Below, one piece after another: positions 9,255-17,628 of a stretch of 29,729 nt of DNA (position 1 is the stretch's first letter; the number at the start of each line of letters is the position of its first letter). The position numbers and the translations under genes are program-made. The notes under the pieces were generated by a model, which did not search any database, was not told the DNA's origin, and was given only the letters and a program-made list of their open reading frames with translations. The stretch lies in the NCBI GenBank assembly GCA_027858795.1, contig JAQICF010000053.1, positions 1 through 29,729 on the forward strand. Direction: 5' to 3'. This stretch comes from Candidatus Delongbacteria bacterium. GTDB lineage: Bacteria > Delongbacteria > UBA4055.

Positions 9255-9320
9255 TGTAGGGGCAGGTTCCCATACCTGCCCGAATTTGTAGTCATTCTGA
9301 ACTGGATTCAGAATCTTTAT
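9255..9320. repeat. Two dispersed repeats ending the regulator operon
   Basis: 9255-9281 is a palindrome of the GTAGGGG family (GTAGGGGCAGG, TTCCCATA, CCTGCCC). 9291-9320 is a copy of the GTCATTCTGAA family (TTCTGAACTGGATTCAGAA), followed by a T-rich stretch. The second unit overlaps the end of the leftward GLUG gene and could act as a terminator for both converging genes. Confidence 0.6.
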
Positions 9321-9967
9321 TTTAACAATATCATTTTCTTCGTAGTAACAGAGTTTAATGTTCTCAGTGTATAAAAATACATTCCACTGTTCAGATCAGA
9401 AGCATTGAATTCAACTGAATGTTTACCTGAGCTCTTTTTCTCGTTTACCAATGTTCTGACTAACTCACCTTTTGTATTAAATATTTGAAGTTTTACATTG
9501 TCGGAATATCCATTTGGTAAAGTGTAAGATATCTTTGTAGAAGGATTGAACGGGTTCGGATAGTTTTGGTCTAACTCACAGCTCACAACCAACAACTCGT
9601 CACTATCTTCAATACCGACATCCTGCTGCCATTGAAGGAAAGGGTAGCCAATTTGAACTTTAGATTGTCCTTTATCTGACCTCGGTCTCCAAATCGTATC
9701 AAAATCCCAATCTACATATGTGCTGTCAGTTGGATATGCTGAGAACATTTCCCACATTCCTCTTCCTTCTCCTCCAGCTGAATATGTTTGCCCACTGCTA
9801 TCAATATCCCAGTAGCAGCTGATTATATTGACCGATGAACCTTTAGCGGAAAAACCTCCTGCTGATGTTTCTCCTATTACAGGTCCAGTTGAATAGCAGT
9901 TCGTTATAGTATTATCATAATGAGCTCCAACGAATCCTCCTACTAGAGAGTCACCTTCGACGGTACT
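9317..9967 (-). pseudogene. 3' part of the GLUG surface-protein gene, cut off by an in-frame stop; encodes the T9SS sorting tail
   Basis: Directly after the TAA at 9968-9970 the same frame stays open for 217 codons. It resumes with STVEGDSLVGGFVGA, a further GLUG unit with NCYSTGPV, and SCYWDIDSSGQTYSAGGEGR, the counterpart of a segment in the upstream part. It ends in a type IX secretion C-terminal domain with NYPNPFNPSTKIS, KLQIFNTKGELV and a basic end KKMILLK. The first internal ATG (9757) lies well inside this homology, so an independent gene is unlikely. The whole locus 11737-9317 is best read as one gene of about 807 codons with a single TCA-to-TAA-type nonsense change. A sequencing or assembly error or stop readthrough could also explain it. 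Confidence 0.75.
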
Positions 9968-11737
9968 TTAAGAATAGCAATCTTTGACCTTTGACCAGTT
10001 AAGACCAGAAAATCCACCAACAAGTGTTGTGCCAGAGACACTAACTAAATAATTAGGATGACTAGAATATGACTGACTTATAGTATTATACAATGAAATG
10101 CCTATTAATCCACCGACTTCTTCTGCACCTGAAATATCACCAGATATGACAAAACAATTATTTATTCTTGATCCTGTCGCAGAACCAGCAAGAGCTCCAC
10201 ATGAATTATTACCAACAATAGAAATATTTTTTAATTTCATACTGTCAAGATCCGCATTATTGATGTTTCCAAATAAACCGGTATTATTTAATGTTGTATC
10301 GTTGATAGTTAAACCGTCAATTTCATAAATCCGCTCATAAAATGATTTGCTTTTGTAACTACCCATAAAAAGACTTTCTTCATTACCTATAGGAATCCAT
10401 CCCTTGCCCTCATTCCAGGGAGCAATATCAAGATTAATATCGTCAATTTGCTTAAAATAAATACTGTCAATACCTGTATAATATCTGATATTATAGAGAT
10501 GGTTGGCGGTTGCAACTTGAAATGGATCGGATTCTGTGCCGGTACCACTGGCGAATAACATTCCTATTGGTTGCTCTAATCTTGCAATAATTCCAAAACC
10601 TTGAGAATTTTCTCCTACAACTTTATATGTATATTCACCATTAACTAATACTGTGTCAGTAATACTTATAAATTCCCCTGCAGTTGGATTGATGTATGTT
10701 TGAATAATATCAAAATCACGGTATAAATATACAGCATCAAGTTCTATTAACAGATCTCCGTTGATCAAAGTGTCTGGATTATTCCAAGATAACTCAACAG
10801 AGAACTCTCCATTTTGAGTTTTTGCTGTTAAATTTGCAGGTGCTGAAGGGCAAAATTCAGATATTTCTGACTGGAAATAAGGATAACCGTTGTTTAAGCT
10901 ATCAAGATCCTCTGTCCAAATATTATCGAAATCCCAATATTCATAAGTTTCCTTTGAGAAATCATATGTCATTTCCGAAGTTGTTCTTCCCTCTCCTCCT
11001 GCAGAAGTGTCTTGACCACTAGTTTCAGTATTCCAGTAGCTAAATACAACATTTGTTGTTTCATCACAACCGACTAAACCACCGACATTTTCATCTCCAG
11101 ATACGTTTCCAATCGCGTAAGATTTATGAATATAAATATATCCATTACTTATAGATATACCAACTAATCCACCAACATTATTAGTACCAGAAACATCTAC
11201 AACCGTATAACAATTCATAATGGAATAATAACCATCTGTTGTTCCTACAATTCCGCCAACTTCAGATACTCCTGATATTATACCTGATAGATAACAATTT
11301 CCATTAGTCGGTCCAAAACCATAACCAATGAGTCCACCAACACTATTTCTACCTATTATATTTATATTAATTAATTCGATATTTTCCAATGATAAATCTA
11401 CGCAAAAACCAAATAAACCAATAAAATCTTGTTCCGGTCTATTTATGGTGAGATTCTTTATTTGGTAATTATTCCCATTGTAATAACCACCAAATACATG
11501 AGATTCAATACCTATAGGCTCCCATCCTTCACCTTCATTCCAGGGTGATACTCCTAGATCAATGTCGTTTGTCTGAATGAAATTTGATCCTCGAAAATCT
11601 CGAACATCTGACAATTGTTCTGCTGTAGAAACTTGATAAGGATCAACTACCGTTCCGCTCCCTCCAGCAAACTGGGAAAATAAAATCATTTGAAATGTAA
11701 GAGTTAAGAATAGTATTAGCTTTAGTTTACTTAACAT
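9968..11737 (-). CDS. Secreted GLUG-repeat surface protein, N-terminal part (ends at an in-frame TAA)
   Basis: 589 residues beginning with a signal peptide (MLSKLKLILFLTLTFQMILFS), then SGTVVDPYQVSTAEQLSDV, the usual opening of GLUG-repeat proteins. GLUG-type repeats recur as VGGLIGYG, VGGIVGTT, VGGLVGIS, VGGLVGCD, CGALAGSA, VGGLIGIS and VGGFSGLN, in two blocks. Between them is a fibronectin-III-like domain (NLTAKTQNGEFSVELSWNN, about residues 300-390), followed by a second start-like segment SGTGTESDPFQVATANHL. The protein stops abruptly after KDCYS, in the middle of a repeat. Without the downstream part it lacks a sorting signal, so it would be exported to the periplasm but probably not anchored. 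GLUG proteins are generally adhesin-like; the ligand is unknown. Confidence 0.8.
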   Translation of the reverse strand: MLSKLKLILFLTLTFQMILFSQFAGGSGTVVDPYQVSTAEQLSDVRDFRGSNFIQTNDIDLGVSPWNEGEGWEPIGIESHVFGGYYNGNNYQIKNLTINRPEQDFIGLFGFCVDLSLENIELININIIGRNSVGGLIGYGFGPTNGNCYLSGIISGVSEVGGIVGTTDGYYSIMNCYTVVDVSGTNNVGGLVGISISNGYIYIHKSYAIGNVSGDENVGGLVGCDETTNVVFSYWNTETSGQDTSAGGEGRTTSEMTYDFSKETYEYWDFDNIWTEDLDSLNNGYPYFQSEISEFCPSAPANLTAKTQNGEFSVELSWNNPDTLINGDLLIELDAVYLYRDFDIIQTYINPTAGEFISITDTVLVNGEYTYKVVGENSQGFGIIARLEQPIGMLFASGTGTESDPFQVATANHLYNIRYYTGIDSIYFKQIDDINLDIAPWNEGKGWIPIGNEESLFMGSYKSKSFYERIYEIDGLTINDTTLNNTGLFGNINNADLDSMKLKNISIVGNNSCGALAGSATGSRINNCFVISGDISGAEEVGGLIGISLYNTISQSYSSHPNYLVSVSGTTLVGGFSGLNWSKVKDCYS

Positions 11738-12045
11738 AATTTCTCCTATAAGTGAAATATTTATAAATATTCAATAGTCGTCTATTTAATATACAATCAA
11801 TAAGTTGTAAAATCCATTATTTTATTCTCTAATTACGTTCTTTCTATAAACCCCCATCCGGTCGGACACAGGGGAACCGACCCTACATACCCTGCCGTAT
11901 TAATAGAAAGTACTTATTTATAATTTTATACATCATTATATATCCCTATTCATACACCTAAAATATCAATTCATCCGAATTTTACTCTTTCTTTGTTGAA
12001 AATATTGTATTATACATTAGAGGATAAAATTACTTGAGGTATATT
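11738..12045. other. Divergent intergenic region with one palindromic repeat
   Basis: 308 AT-rich bases between the divergent GLUG and mutL-like genes, so promoters for both must lie here. A palindrome at 11851-11890 has arms GGTCGG (11860-11865) and CCGACC (11877-11882). Read on the minus strand it begins TGTAGGGTCGGTTCCCC, a variant of the GTAGGGG family. A weak TATACA at 12011-12016, 17 bases after TTTCTT, could be the mutL promoter. I see no gene in it. Confidence 0.5.
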
Positions 12046-14991
12046 ATGACTATTCAAAAAATAGACAGCGAAATTAAGCATTTACTTATTGTTGATATTG
12101 GAAGTACGACTACGAAAGGTCTTTTATTGGAAAACAAAGATGGTAAGCTTGCATTCCAAGCTCAATTTGGTGCACCTACAACTGTTGAAAAACCTTATGA
12201 AGATGTAAATATCGGATTGGAAAAAGTTATTTTGGGATTAGAAGAAAAGAGTAAAATTAATATCTATGATGAAAATAATAATATACAAATACCTTTTTTA
12301 GCAACGAGTTCAGCCGGTGGAGGGCTTCAAGTTCTACTATTTGGGTTAACGAAATCAGATACAGGTAAAGCTGTCGAGGCTTCTGCATATGGTGCCGGAG
12401 CAGTAATAATGGAAACTTTTACAGTTGATGACAAAGTTCCTGAAATGGATAAAATGAGAATGATCAGAGAGCTTCATCCTGATATGATATTGATAGCAGG
12501 TGGAATTGATGGTGGAGGAATTTGGGGTATTTTAAGGCAAGCAGAGATACTATCGTTATCAGAGCCAAGGTCAAAATTCATGCCGGAAGAGAAGATACCT
12601 TTGGTTTTCTGTGGTAATGTTCAAGCAAGAGGATTCATCAAGCAGATGCTAGGAGATAGTTTTATTGTTCATACTACAGAGAATATCCGACCGAACCTGG
12701 AAGACTTCAACCCACAACCTGTAAGGGATAAAGTCCATCAGCTTTTCATGGAAAATGTGATGGAGAATGCTCCCGGTTATAAAACAGTGACGAAACAAGT
12801 CTCAGAAGGAATATTGCCAACTCCATCAGGCGTTCAATTGATGATAAATAGCTATGCAAGAAAACATAATGAGAATATGATATTAGTAGATATAGGGGGA
12901 GCTACAACAGATGTTTTCAGTAGTATAAAATCGGAAATTCATAGAACAGTCTCAGCAAATATTGGTATGAGCTACTCTATTTCAAATATCTTAAAAGAAG
13001 CCGGTGTCAGTCAGATACTTTTCAATATGAATAATATAATTGATGAAAAAGATGTCAGGAATTACATAACAAATAAAATGCTGAATCCTTCTTATGTTCC
13101 TCAAAATCAAGAGGAAAGGTTCGTAGAACTATCTTGTGCCATTGAAGGTGTGAAGTATTCTTGGAATCAACATAAAAAGATGAATACCGAAGTGCATCAT
13201 ATCGGATTTTTAGAAAGACGAAGAATAAAACTATTCAATGGAGACCTTGGTACTTTTGAAGAAGCATTAAATTTTAGCACTAATAAAGAAGTATTTTTTC
13301 AAAATTCAGATATAGATCTACTTATAGGTGCAGGTGGTGTAATATCTTCCGCCAGATCGGATGAGGATATCGTCTTTATCTTAAATGAAGGATTTTTACC
13401 GTCAGGTATTACTGAGTTAGCTGTTGATCGACATTTTAAATCTCCACATTTAGGGATTTTAACTAAACTCAACGAAGAACAAGCTTTGAATTTGTTCGAA
13501 AATGAAACTTTAGATAAGATTTGTACAGTCATAGCACCTATTGGAAAGATCAAGCCTGATAAGAATGTGTTGATCTGTAAAGATCTAAAAGACAATAAAG
13601 AATTTATGATTAAGGCTGGATATGTGGTTTATCTCAAAAATGGTGGAAATTTTAGCATTAAAACTGAAAAAAATATTTCTTTTGGAAAAGAGATCACTAC
13701 ATTTGAAATAGATACGGATAAACCAATATTGATAGATGCGAGAGGTCGTGGTTTTAGTATGATCCAAGCTTCAATATTTAAAGCTTTGTATAGGTCTGAT
13801 GATAAATTAGAGATGACATCTAATGTTATAATAGGTAGGAATAATATAGTAAAAGGGAAATTTACAATTAATAGGTCGTTGCCTTATAAAGGAAATATGT
13901 TGGCAAAAATAGGCACAAGAGTCCAAATTGATTCAATTGTTGGTCAAAATCTTTTCAACCCACCTAAAATATATATGATCGACATTAAAAGATTAGTTGG
14001 TTTTGATAAAAAGCTTACAAAAGAGGATATCAAAAAAGGTCTTTTGATCAAAGAAGGTGATACTGTTGATTATGATCAACCGATCTTTGTACTTTTAAAA
14101 GGGAATCAATTAATTCCTATAAATTATTTATCAAATGTAAGAGGTGAAGTTTTTAAAATAGATGATCTCGGAATGATAGTTCTTAAAGAGATACAGGATT
14201 ACGGTGACGAACCGGTTAAAGTAGATATTGCGAAAGCATTAAATGTTAAACCAAGTTCTATCAACAGATATTTAAATTTTGGTCAAAATGATTTTGTCCT
14301 AAAAAGACAGATGCTTGCGACTAAAGTGACAGGCAATAGTAAAAAGGACATGTTGGGAATGCTTGCAGGATTTTTTCAAAGTGATGATAAATATGGAAAA
14401 ACATCATCAGAAGGAGAATATAAGTCTGTAAAATCTCCTAGTACTGGTTTTATTACAGATATTGATAAGGAAACTGGTGAGATAACAATTCAATATAAGA
14501 GTAAGCCTTATTTGATGCATTCATTTGTAAATGGCATGGTCGCTAGCATAGAAGAAGGTCTTTCTGTGGATATTGAAGTTGAAGGTGCTTCAGCTGATTG
14601 TGTAATCGGTTTTGGTGGAGAGAATCATGGTGAGCTTAAGATCGCTGATGGTATTCTTGATGATACTTTTGAGAACAAAATAGCTGTTTTCTTTCAACCG
14701 ATCAGTTTAGATACGCTAAAATTGGCTAAGAATTATAATGTTAAAGGTATTATTGCAGCATCTATTGATAATAAAGACTGGGTTGATTTTTATGGAGAGG
14801 AGATCGGAGTTGCTTTGACTGGCAAGGAACGAATTGACTTCACTTTATTGATCACGGAAGGCTTCGGAAAGGTTAGGATGAATAATGATTATGTGGAATT
14901 CTTCAAGGAGATGCAGGGAAAGGTTGCTAGCGTTAACGGGCGGACTCAGATTCGTGCTGGGGTAATAAGACCGCAGGTAATTGTGTCGTAA
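12046..14991 (+). CDS. MutL/GlmL-family mutase accessory protein with long C-terminal extension
   Basis: 981 residues. The N-terminal about 470 residues match the MutL/GlmL family of ASKHA-fold ATPases, which accompany adenosylcobalamin-dependent glutamate mutase and amino-acid aminomutases and are thought to reactivate them. Motifs seen are LIVDIGSTTTKGLLLE (phosphate 1), ATSSAGGGLQVLLFGLT, ILIAGGIDGGG, ILVDIGGATTDVFSS (phosphate 2) and LIGAGGVISSA. The remaining about 500 residues contain several barrel-sandwich or lipoyl-like hairpins (MLAKIGTRVQIDSIVGQN; LIKEGDTVDYDQPIFVLLKG; VKSPSTGFITDI). That is longer than typical family members of roughly 460-600 residues as I recall them. The start is the ATG at 12046 with GAGG six bases upstream; the in-frame TTG at 12034 is less likely. 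No mutase subunit gene is adjacent. Confidence 0.85.
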   Translation: MTIQKIDSEIKHLLIVDIGSTTTKGLLLENKDGKLAFQAQFGAPTTVEKPYEDVNIGLEKVILGLEEKSKINIYDENNNIQIPFLATSSAGGGLQVLLFGLTKSDTGKAVEASAYGAGAVIMETFTVDDKVPEMDKMRMIRELHPDMILIAGGIDGGGIWGILRQAEILSLSEPRSKFMPEEKIPLVFCGNVQARGFIKQMLGDSFIVHTTENIRPNLEDFNPQPVRDKVHQLFMENVMENAPGYKTVTKQVSEGILPTPSGVQLMINSYARKHNENMILVDIGGATTDVFSSIKSEIHRTVSANIGMSYSISNILKEAGVSQILFNMNNIIDEKDVRNYITNKMLNPSYVPQNQEERFVELSCAIEGVKYSWNQHKKMNTEVHHIGFLERRRIKLFNGDLGTFEEALNFSTNKEVFFQNSDIDLLIGAGGVISSARSDEDIVFILNEGFLPSGITELAVDRHFKSPHLGILTKLNEEQALNLFENETLDKICTVIAPIGKIKPDKNVLICKDLKDNKEFMIKAGYVVYLKNGGNFSIKTEKNISFGKEITTFEIDTDKPILIDARGRGFSMIQASIFKALYRSDDKLEMTSNVIIGRNNIVKGKFTINRSLPYKGNMLAKIGTRVQIDSIVGQNLFNPPKIYMIDIKRLVGFDKKLTKEDIKKGLLIKEGDTVDYDQPIFVLLKGNQLIPINYLSNVRGEVFKIDDLGMIVLKEIQDYGDEPVKVDIAKALNVKPSSINRYLNFGQNDFVLKRQMLATKVTGNSKKDMLGMLAGFFQSDDKYGKTSSEGEYKSVKSPSTGFITDIDKETGEITIQYKSKPYLMHSFVNGMVASIEEGLSVDIEVEGASADCVIGFGGENHGELKIADGILDDTFENKIAVFFQPISLDTLKLAKNYNVKGIIAASIDNKDWVDFYGEEIGVALTGKERIDFTLLITEGFGKVRMNNDYVEFFKEMQGKVASVNGRTQIRAGVIRPQVIVS

Positions 14992-15021
14992 TTGACAATT
15001 TACAATGGACAATTGATAATT
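14990..15021. repeat. Short AATTGACAATTTACAATGG repeat
   Basis: An ATTGACAATTTACAATGGAC segment with internal repetition of ACAATT, directly after the mutL stop codon and immediately before its terminator. It looks like the low-complexity TTGACAATT repeats common between genes in many bacteria. No second copy is in the window. Confidence 0.4.
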
Positions 15022-15049
15022 GGGTGTTTTTTTAAACACCCTTTTTTTT
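15022..15049 (+). terminator. Intrinsic terminator after the mutL-like gene
   Basis: Stem GGGTGTTT (15022-15029) and AAACACCC (15034-15041) with a TTTT loop, followed by eight T residues (15042-15049). Confidence 0.85.
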
Positions 15050-15126
15050 GTCATCCTTGGACTTGCTTCGAGGATCCAGGTGAAACCATATATCGTCATC
15101 CTGAACTTGATTCAGGATCTTTTTTT
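15050..15126. repeat. Two copies of the GTCATCCT dispersed repeat
   Basis: 15050-15080 reads GTCATCCTTGGACTTGCTTCG and ends in GAGGATCC. 15095-15126 reads GTCATCCTGAACTTGATTCAG, GATC and a T run. The second folds as TCCTGAA/TTCAGGA and looks like a terminator. They belong to the family that is the insertion target of the IS110 element further right. Confidence 0.65.
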
Positions 15127-15231
15127 AATACTTCTTTATTAAAATATTTTTATTTTTTTAGTAAAAGGTCACTATTTGACCTAGTGATGCGTTTATATTA
15201 GGGAAAAGAGGCTAAAAAGAAGGAGAAAAGG

Positions 15232-16077
15232 ATGAAGAATGAAATAATAATATATCAGAGAGATGAATTAACAAGTCGAATAGATGTAAGGATTGAAGCA
15301 GAATCAGTTTGGTTAAATCTTAAACAAATAACAGAATTATTTGATAGAGACAAATCAGTAATATCTAGGCACATAAGTAATGTTTTCAAAGAATGTGAAT
15401 TAGAAAAGGCTTTAGTTGTTGCAAAATATGCAACAACTGCGACAGATAGAAAAACTTATCAAATTGAATATTACAATCTTGATGTAATTATATCAGTAGG
15501 TTATAGAGTGAAATCAAAACAAGGTACTCAATTTCGTATATGGGCCAATAAAATATTAAAAAATTATTTACTGAAAGGTTATGTCCTTAACAATATAATG
15601 AATCGTATTGAAGATAATGTTGAATCTCTTTCAAAAAGAGTTAATAAAATTGATTTACAAATTCAAACAGAGCTTCCTCCCAAACAGGGTATATTCTTTC
15701 AGGGGCAGGTCTTTGATGCTTATAAATTTGTCTCAGATATTTTCAGAAGTGCAAAGAGATCAATCTTAATAATTGATAATTATATTGATGATACAGTTTT
15801 AATCCATTTAACAAAAGCGAAGAAGAACATAGATATAAAAATATTAACTTCTAGGATACCTGAAAACTTAAAACTTGACCTAAAGAAATATGAAAAACAA
15901 CATTTTAAGATTGAAGTTAGAGTTTTTAAGAAATCACATGATAGGTTTATAATAACAGATAATGAAGTTGTTTATCATTTTGGGGCTAGTTTAAAAGATC
16001 TTGGGAATAAGCTATTTGCTTTTTCGAGGATCGATAAGGATTTATTGAATCTAGAGAAATTAATGTTATTATCCTAA
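15232..16077 (+). CDS. RhuM-like protein with PLD-like C-terminal domain
   Basis: 281 residues. Residues 1 to about 120 resemble the Virulence_RhuM family (SVWLNLKQITELFDRDKSVI, then TYQIEYYNLDVIISVGYRV and FRIWANKILKNYLLKGY), which looks like a DNA-binding, phage-antirepressor-like fold. A coiled linker follows, then a domain at about 155-281 with RSILIIDNYIDDTVL and SHDRFIITDNEVVYHFGASL, resembling the core of a phospholipase-D-like domain without a full HKD pair. RhuM-type genes are typically carried in mobile or accessory DNA; their biochemical role is not established. AAGGAG six bases before the ATG is the strongest ribosome site in this part. The gene lies between the intact mutL 3' end and a second mutL tail, so it probably arrived as an insertion. 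Confidence 0.75.
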   Translation: MKNEIIIYQRDELTSRIDVRIEAESVWLNLKQITELFDRDKSVISRHISNVFKECELEKALVVAKYATTATDRKTYQIEYYNLDVIISVGYRVKSKQGTQFRIWANKILKNYLLKGYVLNNIMNRIEDNVESLSKRVNKIDLQIQTELPPKQGIFFQGQVFDAYKFVSDIFRSAKRSILIIDNYIDDTVLIHLTKAKKNIDIKILTSRIPENLKLDLKKYEKQHFKIEVRVFKKSHDRFIITDNEVVYHFGASLKDLGNKLFAFSRIDKDLLNLEKLMLLS

Positions 16078-16124
16078 TGCCGTTTTATCGCACCTAACAA
16101 CTAAGCCTTCTTCATTATTTGGAT

Positions 16125-16304
16125 GCTTTGACAGGAAAAGAGAATATTAAGTTTACTTTACTTCTAACTGAAGGCTTTGGAAAGGTCAGGATGAATAATG
16201 ATTATGTGGAGTTCTTCAAAGAGATGCAGGGGAAGGTTGCCAGTGTTAATGGACGAACTCAGATAAGAGCTGGGGTTATCAGGCCGCAGGTGATAGTTTC
16301 GTAG
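16125..16304 (+). pseudogene. Second, diverged copy of the mutL 3' end
   Basis: 180 bases align without gaps to the last 180 bases of the mutL-like gene (14812-14991), including the stop codon. Of 59 sense codons, only 3 encode a different residue (R to N, D to K, I to L), while about 25 differ synonymously. Homology begins at GCTTTGAC (16125) and the sequence before it is unrelated, so this is a tail without a body. A TTG-started frame from 16119 exists but has no ribosome site. The pattern shows descent from a functional diverged mutL allele, not from drift of a recent duplicate. Confidence 0.88.
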
Positions 16305-16351
16305 AATGTATTTGTAGATTATGACCTATGTGTCCGACTGTATAAAACTTA

Positions 16352-16380
16352 GGGGACGATTTCTTGTCGTCCCCTTTTTT
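16352..16380 (+). terminator. Intrinsic terminator after the mutL tail copy
   Basis: Stem GGGGACGA (16352-16359) and TCGTCCCC (16367-16374) with a 7-base loop, followed by TTTTTT. It lies 48 bases after the tail's stop codon and was probably the terminator of the allele to which the tail belonged. The IS110 element begins just after it. Confidence 0.88.
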
Positions 16381-16404
16381 ACTTGTCATCGTATATTAAA
16401 AATC

Positions 16405-16600
16405 ACTTCATTATGAAGTTTAAGTGTTGTATCCTTAAAGAACAATATTGTGGGAGAAGACGATTAAGCTAAAGTTTGTCATTGGTTTTTAAAAACCGTC
16501 GAGAATGCTACGCCCGTCTTCTCTTAAACCTGGACAGTACATTAGGCATAGTTCCAAACAACTTAAGCCTGTATAACTACGATGATAGGTTTATCCCACA
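16405..16600 (+). ncRNA. Predicted IS110 bridge RNA
   Basis: The non-coding left end folds into the parts of a bridge RNA. A 5' hairpin is ACTTCA-TTA-TGAAGT (16405-16419). A target loop is closed by GAGAAGACG (16454-16462) and CGTCTTCTC (16515-16523). Inside it are guide TTGTCATT (16476-16483), a central GGTTTTTAAAAACC hairpin and guide CGAGAATG (16500-16507). A donor loop is closed by TAAACCT (16525-16531) and AGGTTTA (16587-16593), with an inner AGGC/GCCT stem and guides ACAGTACAT (16534-16542) and TACGATG (16578-16584). The first pair of guides matches the insertion site; the second pair matches the element's right and left ends. The exact transcript ends are inferred, with the 5' end placed by the junction promoter. 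Confidence 0.85.
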
Positions 16601-16626
16601 TAAGAATATAACATTGGGAGGGTTTA

Positions 16627-17616
16627 ATGAGCAACAACAAATATAATTTTGTGGTAGGAATAGATATCTCAAAAAGTGATTTGGATGTAGCCGAGTACGA
16701 TGGAAAACAATACAGTACCCTTAAGATTAAGAATACTAAATTAGGTATAAAAGCATACCTAAATAAAAAGAGATTCATTAACAATGATAAGAATTATCTA
16801 TTCATTATGGAAGCAACAGGAGTTTATAGCTTGCTTATGGCTGATGAGTTATCTAAAAAAGGCTTTAATGTTGCAGTAGAAAATCCATTGAAGATAAAAA
16901 GGTTTTCTGAAATGAAAATGATCCGTGCAAAAACTGATGTCGTGGACTCGAAGAGCATAGCTTTATACGGTTATGAACAAACCCCAGCACTTTACAAACC
17001 TAAATCTAGAAATCAAAGAGAGCTAGTTAAGTTGCTGAAAGGAATAGAAGATCTTGATGACAATCTGAATAGGCTAAACAATCAGCTCGAAACTTTTATA
17101 ATTGATCCTGTTCAGTCAACCTTAGTTATTAATTCCCATAAAAGTATAATAAAATTTATTGGGAAGAAGAAAAAACACCTGGAAACAAAATTAAATGAGA
17201 TGTTGAAGGAAGTATATCCTGATGAAACAGGCAGATTAGTAAAGATTAAAGGTGTTGAAAAGAAAACAGCTGCGGTCATATTAGCATTTTTCGGAAAGTT
17301 TGAACACTTTGAAACAGTTAAACAAGTTGTAAGCTACATAGGAACTAATCCATCTATAAGGCAATCCGGAACAAGTGTTAAAGGTAGAGGTAATATTGAC
17401 AAAAAAGGGAATAGATTTATTAGAAAGAAACTTTATATGTCCGCATTATCTGCATCTAGGTATAACCCGTCTTGTATGGCACTGTATAGTAGGTTGACAG
17501 TGAGAGGTAAAGAGTTTAAGCAAAAAATTGTAGCCGTAATGAATAAATTGGTTAGACAAATATTTGCAGTATTGAAATATGATCGAGAATGGGAACCAAA
17601 TTATAGTATAAGATAA
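16627..17616 (+). CDS. IS110-family transposase (bridge-RNA-guided recombinase)
   Basis: 329 residues. The N-terminal RuvC-like DEDD domain shows Asp13 (VVGIDISKSDLDV), Glu62 (FIMEATGVYSLL), Asp104 and Asp107 (RAKTDVVDSKSIA). A coiled-coil region follows at about 125-195. The C-terminal Transposase_20 domain contains a helix-hairpin segment (LVKIKGVEKKTAAVILAFFG) and the SGTS serine motif at 247-250, where the family's nucleophilic serine lies. It should act with the RNA encoded just upstream. GGGAGGG (16616-16622) is a strong ribosome site. TCCCA (16594-16598) and TGGGA (16615-16619) can pair and partly hide it, which may limit translation. The gene is full length with no frameshift. Confidence 0.95.
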   Translation: MSNNKYNFVVGIDISKSDLDVAEYDGKQYSTLKIKNTKLGIKAYLNKKRFINNDKNYLFIMEATGVYSLLMADELSKKGFNVAVENPLKIKRFSEMKMIRAKTDVVDSKSIALYGYEQTPALYKPKSRNQRELVKLLKGIEDLDDNLNRLNNQLETFIIDPVQSTLVINSHKSIIKFIGKKKKHLETKLNEMLKEVYPDETGRLVKIKGVEKKTAAVILAFFGKFEHFETVKQVVSYIGTNPSIRQSGTSVKGRGNIDKKGNRFIRKKLYMSALSASRYNPSCMALYSRLTVRGKEFKQKIVAVMNKLVRQIFAVLKYDREWEPNYSIR

Positions 17617-17628
17617 TGTTTATAACAC

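Noticed and set aside
12034..12045. TTG start for the mutL-like gene
   Set aside because: The GAGG that would serve the ATG at 12046 lies within these codons and there is no ribosome site before the TTG.
15170..15199. Promoter TTGACC/TATATT before the RhuM-like gene
   Set aside because: The two boxes are only 12 bases apart, too close for sigma70; the GGTCA...TGACC palindrome may be an operator but has no second copy.
16083..16124. Integron attC-like site after the RhuM-like gene
   Set aside because: CACCTAACAAC resembles one end of an attC site, but no matching GTTRRRY end or palindromic partner is present and no integrase is seen.
16119..16304. Independent small gene encoding a 61-residue protein
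   Set aside because: It is a colinear copy of the mutL C-terminus starting mid-domain, with no ribosome site, so it is treated as a gene fragment.
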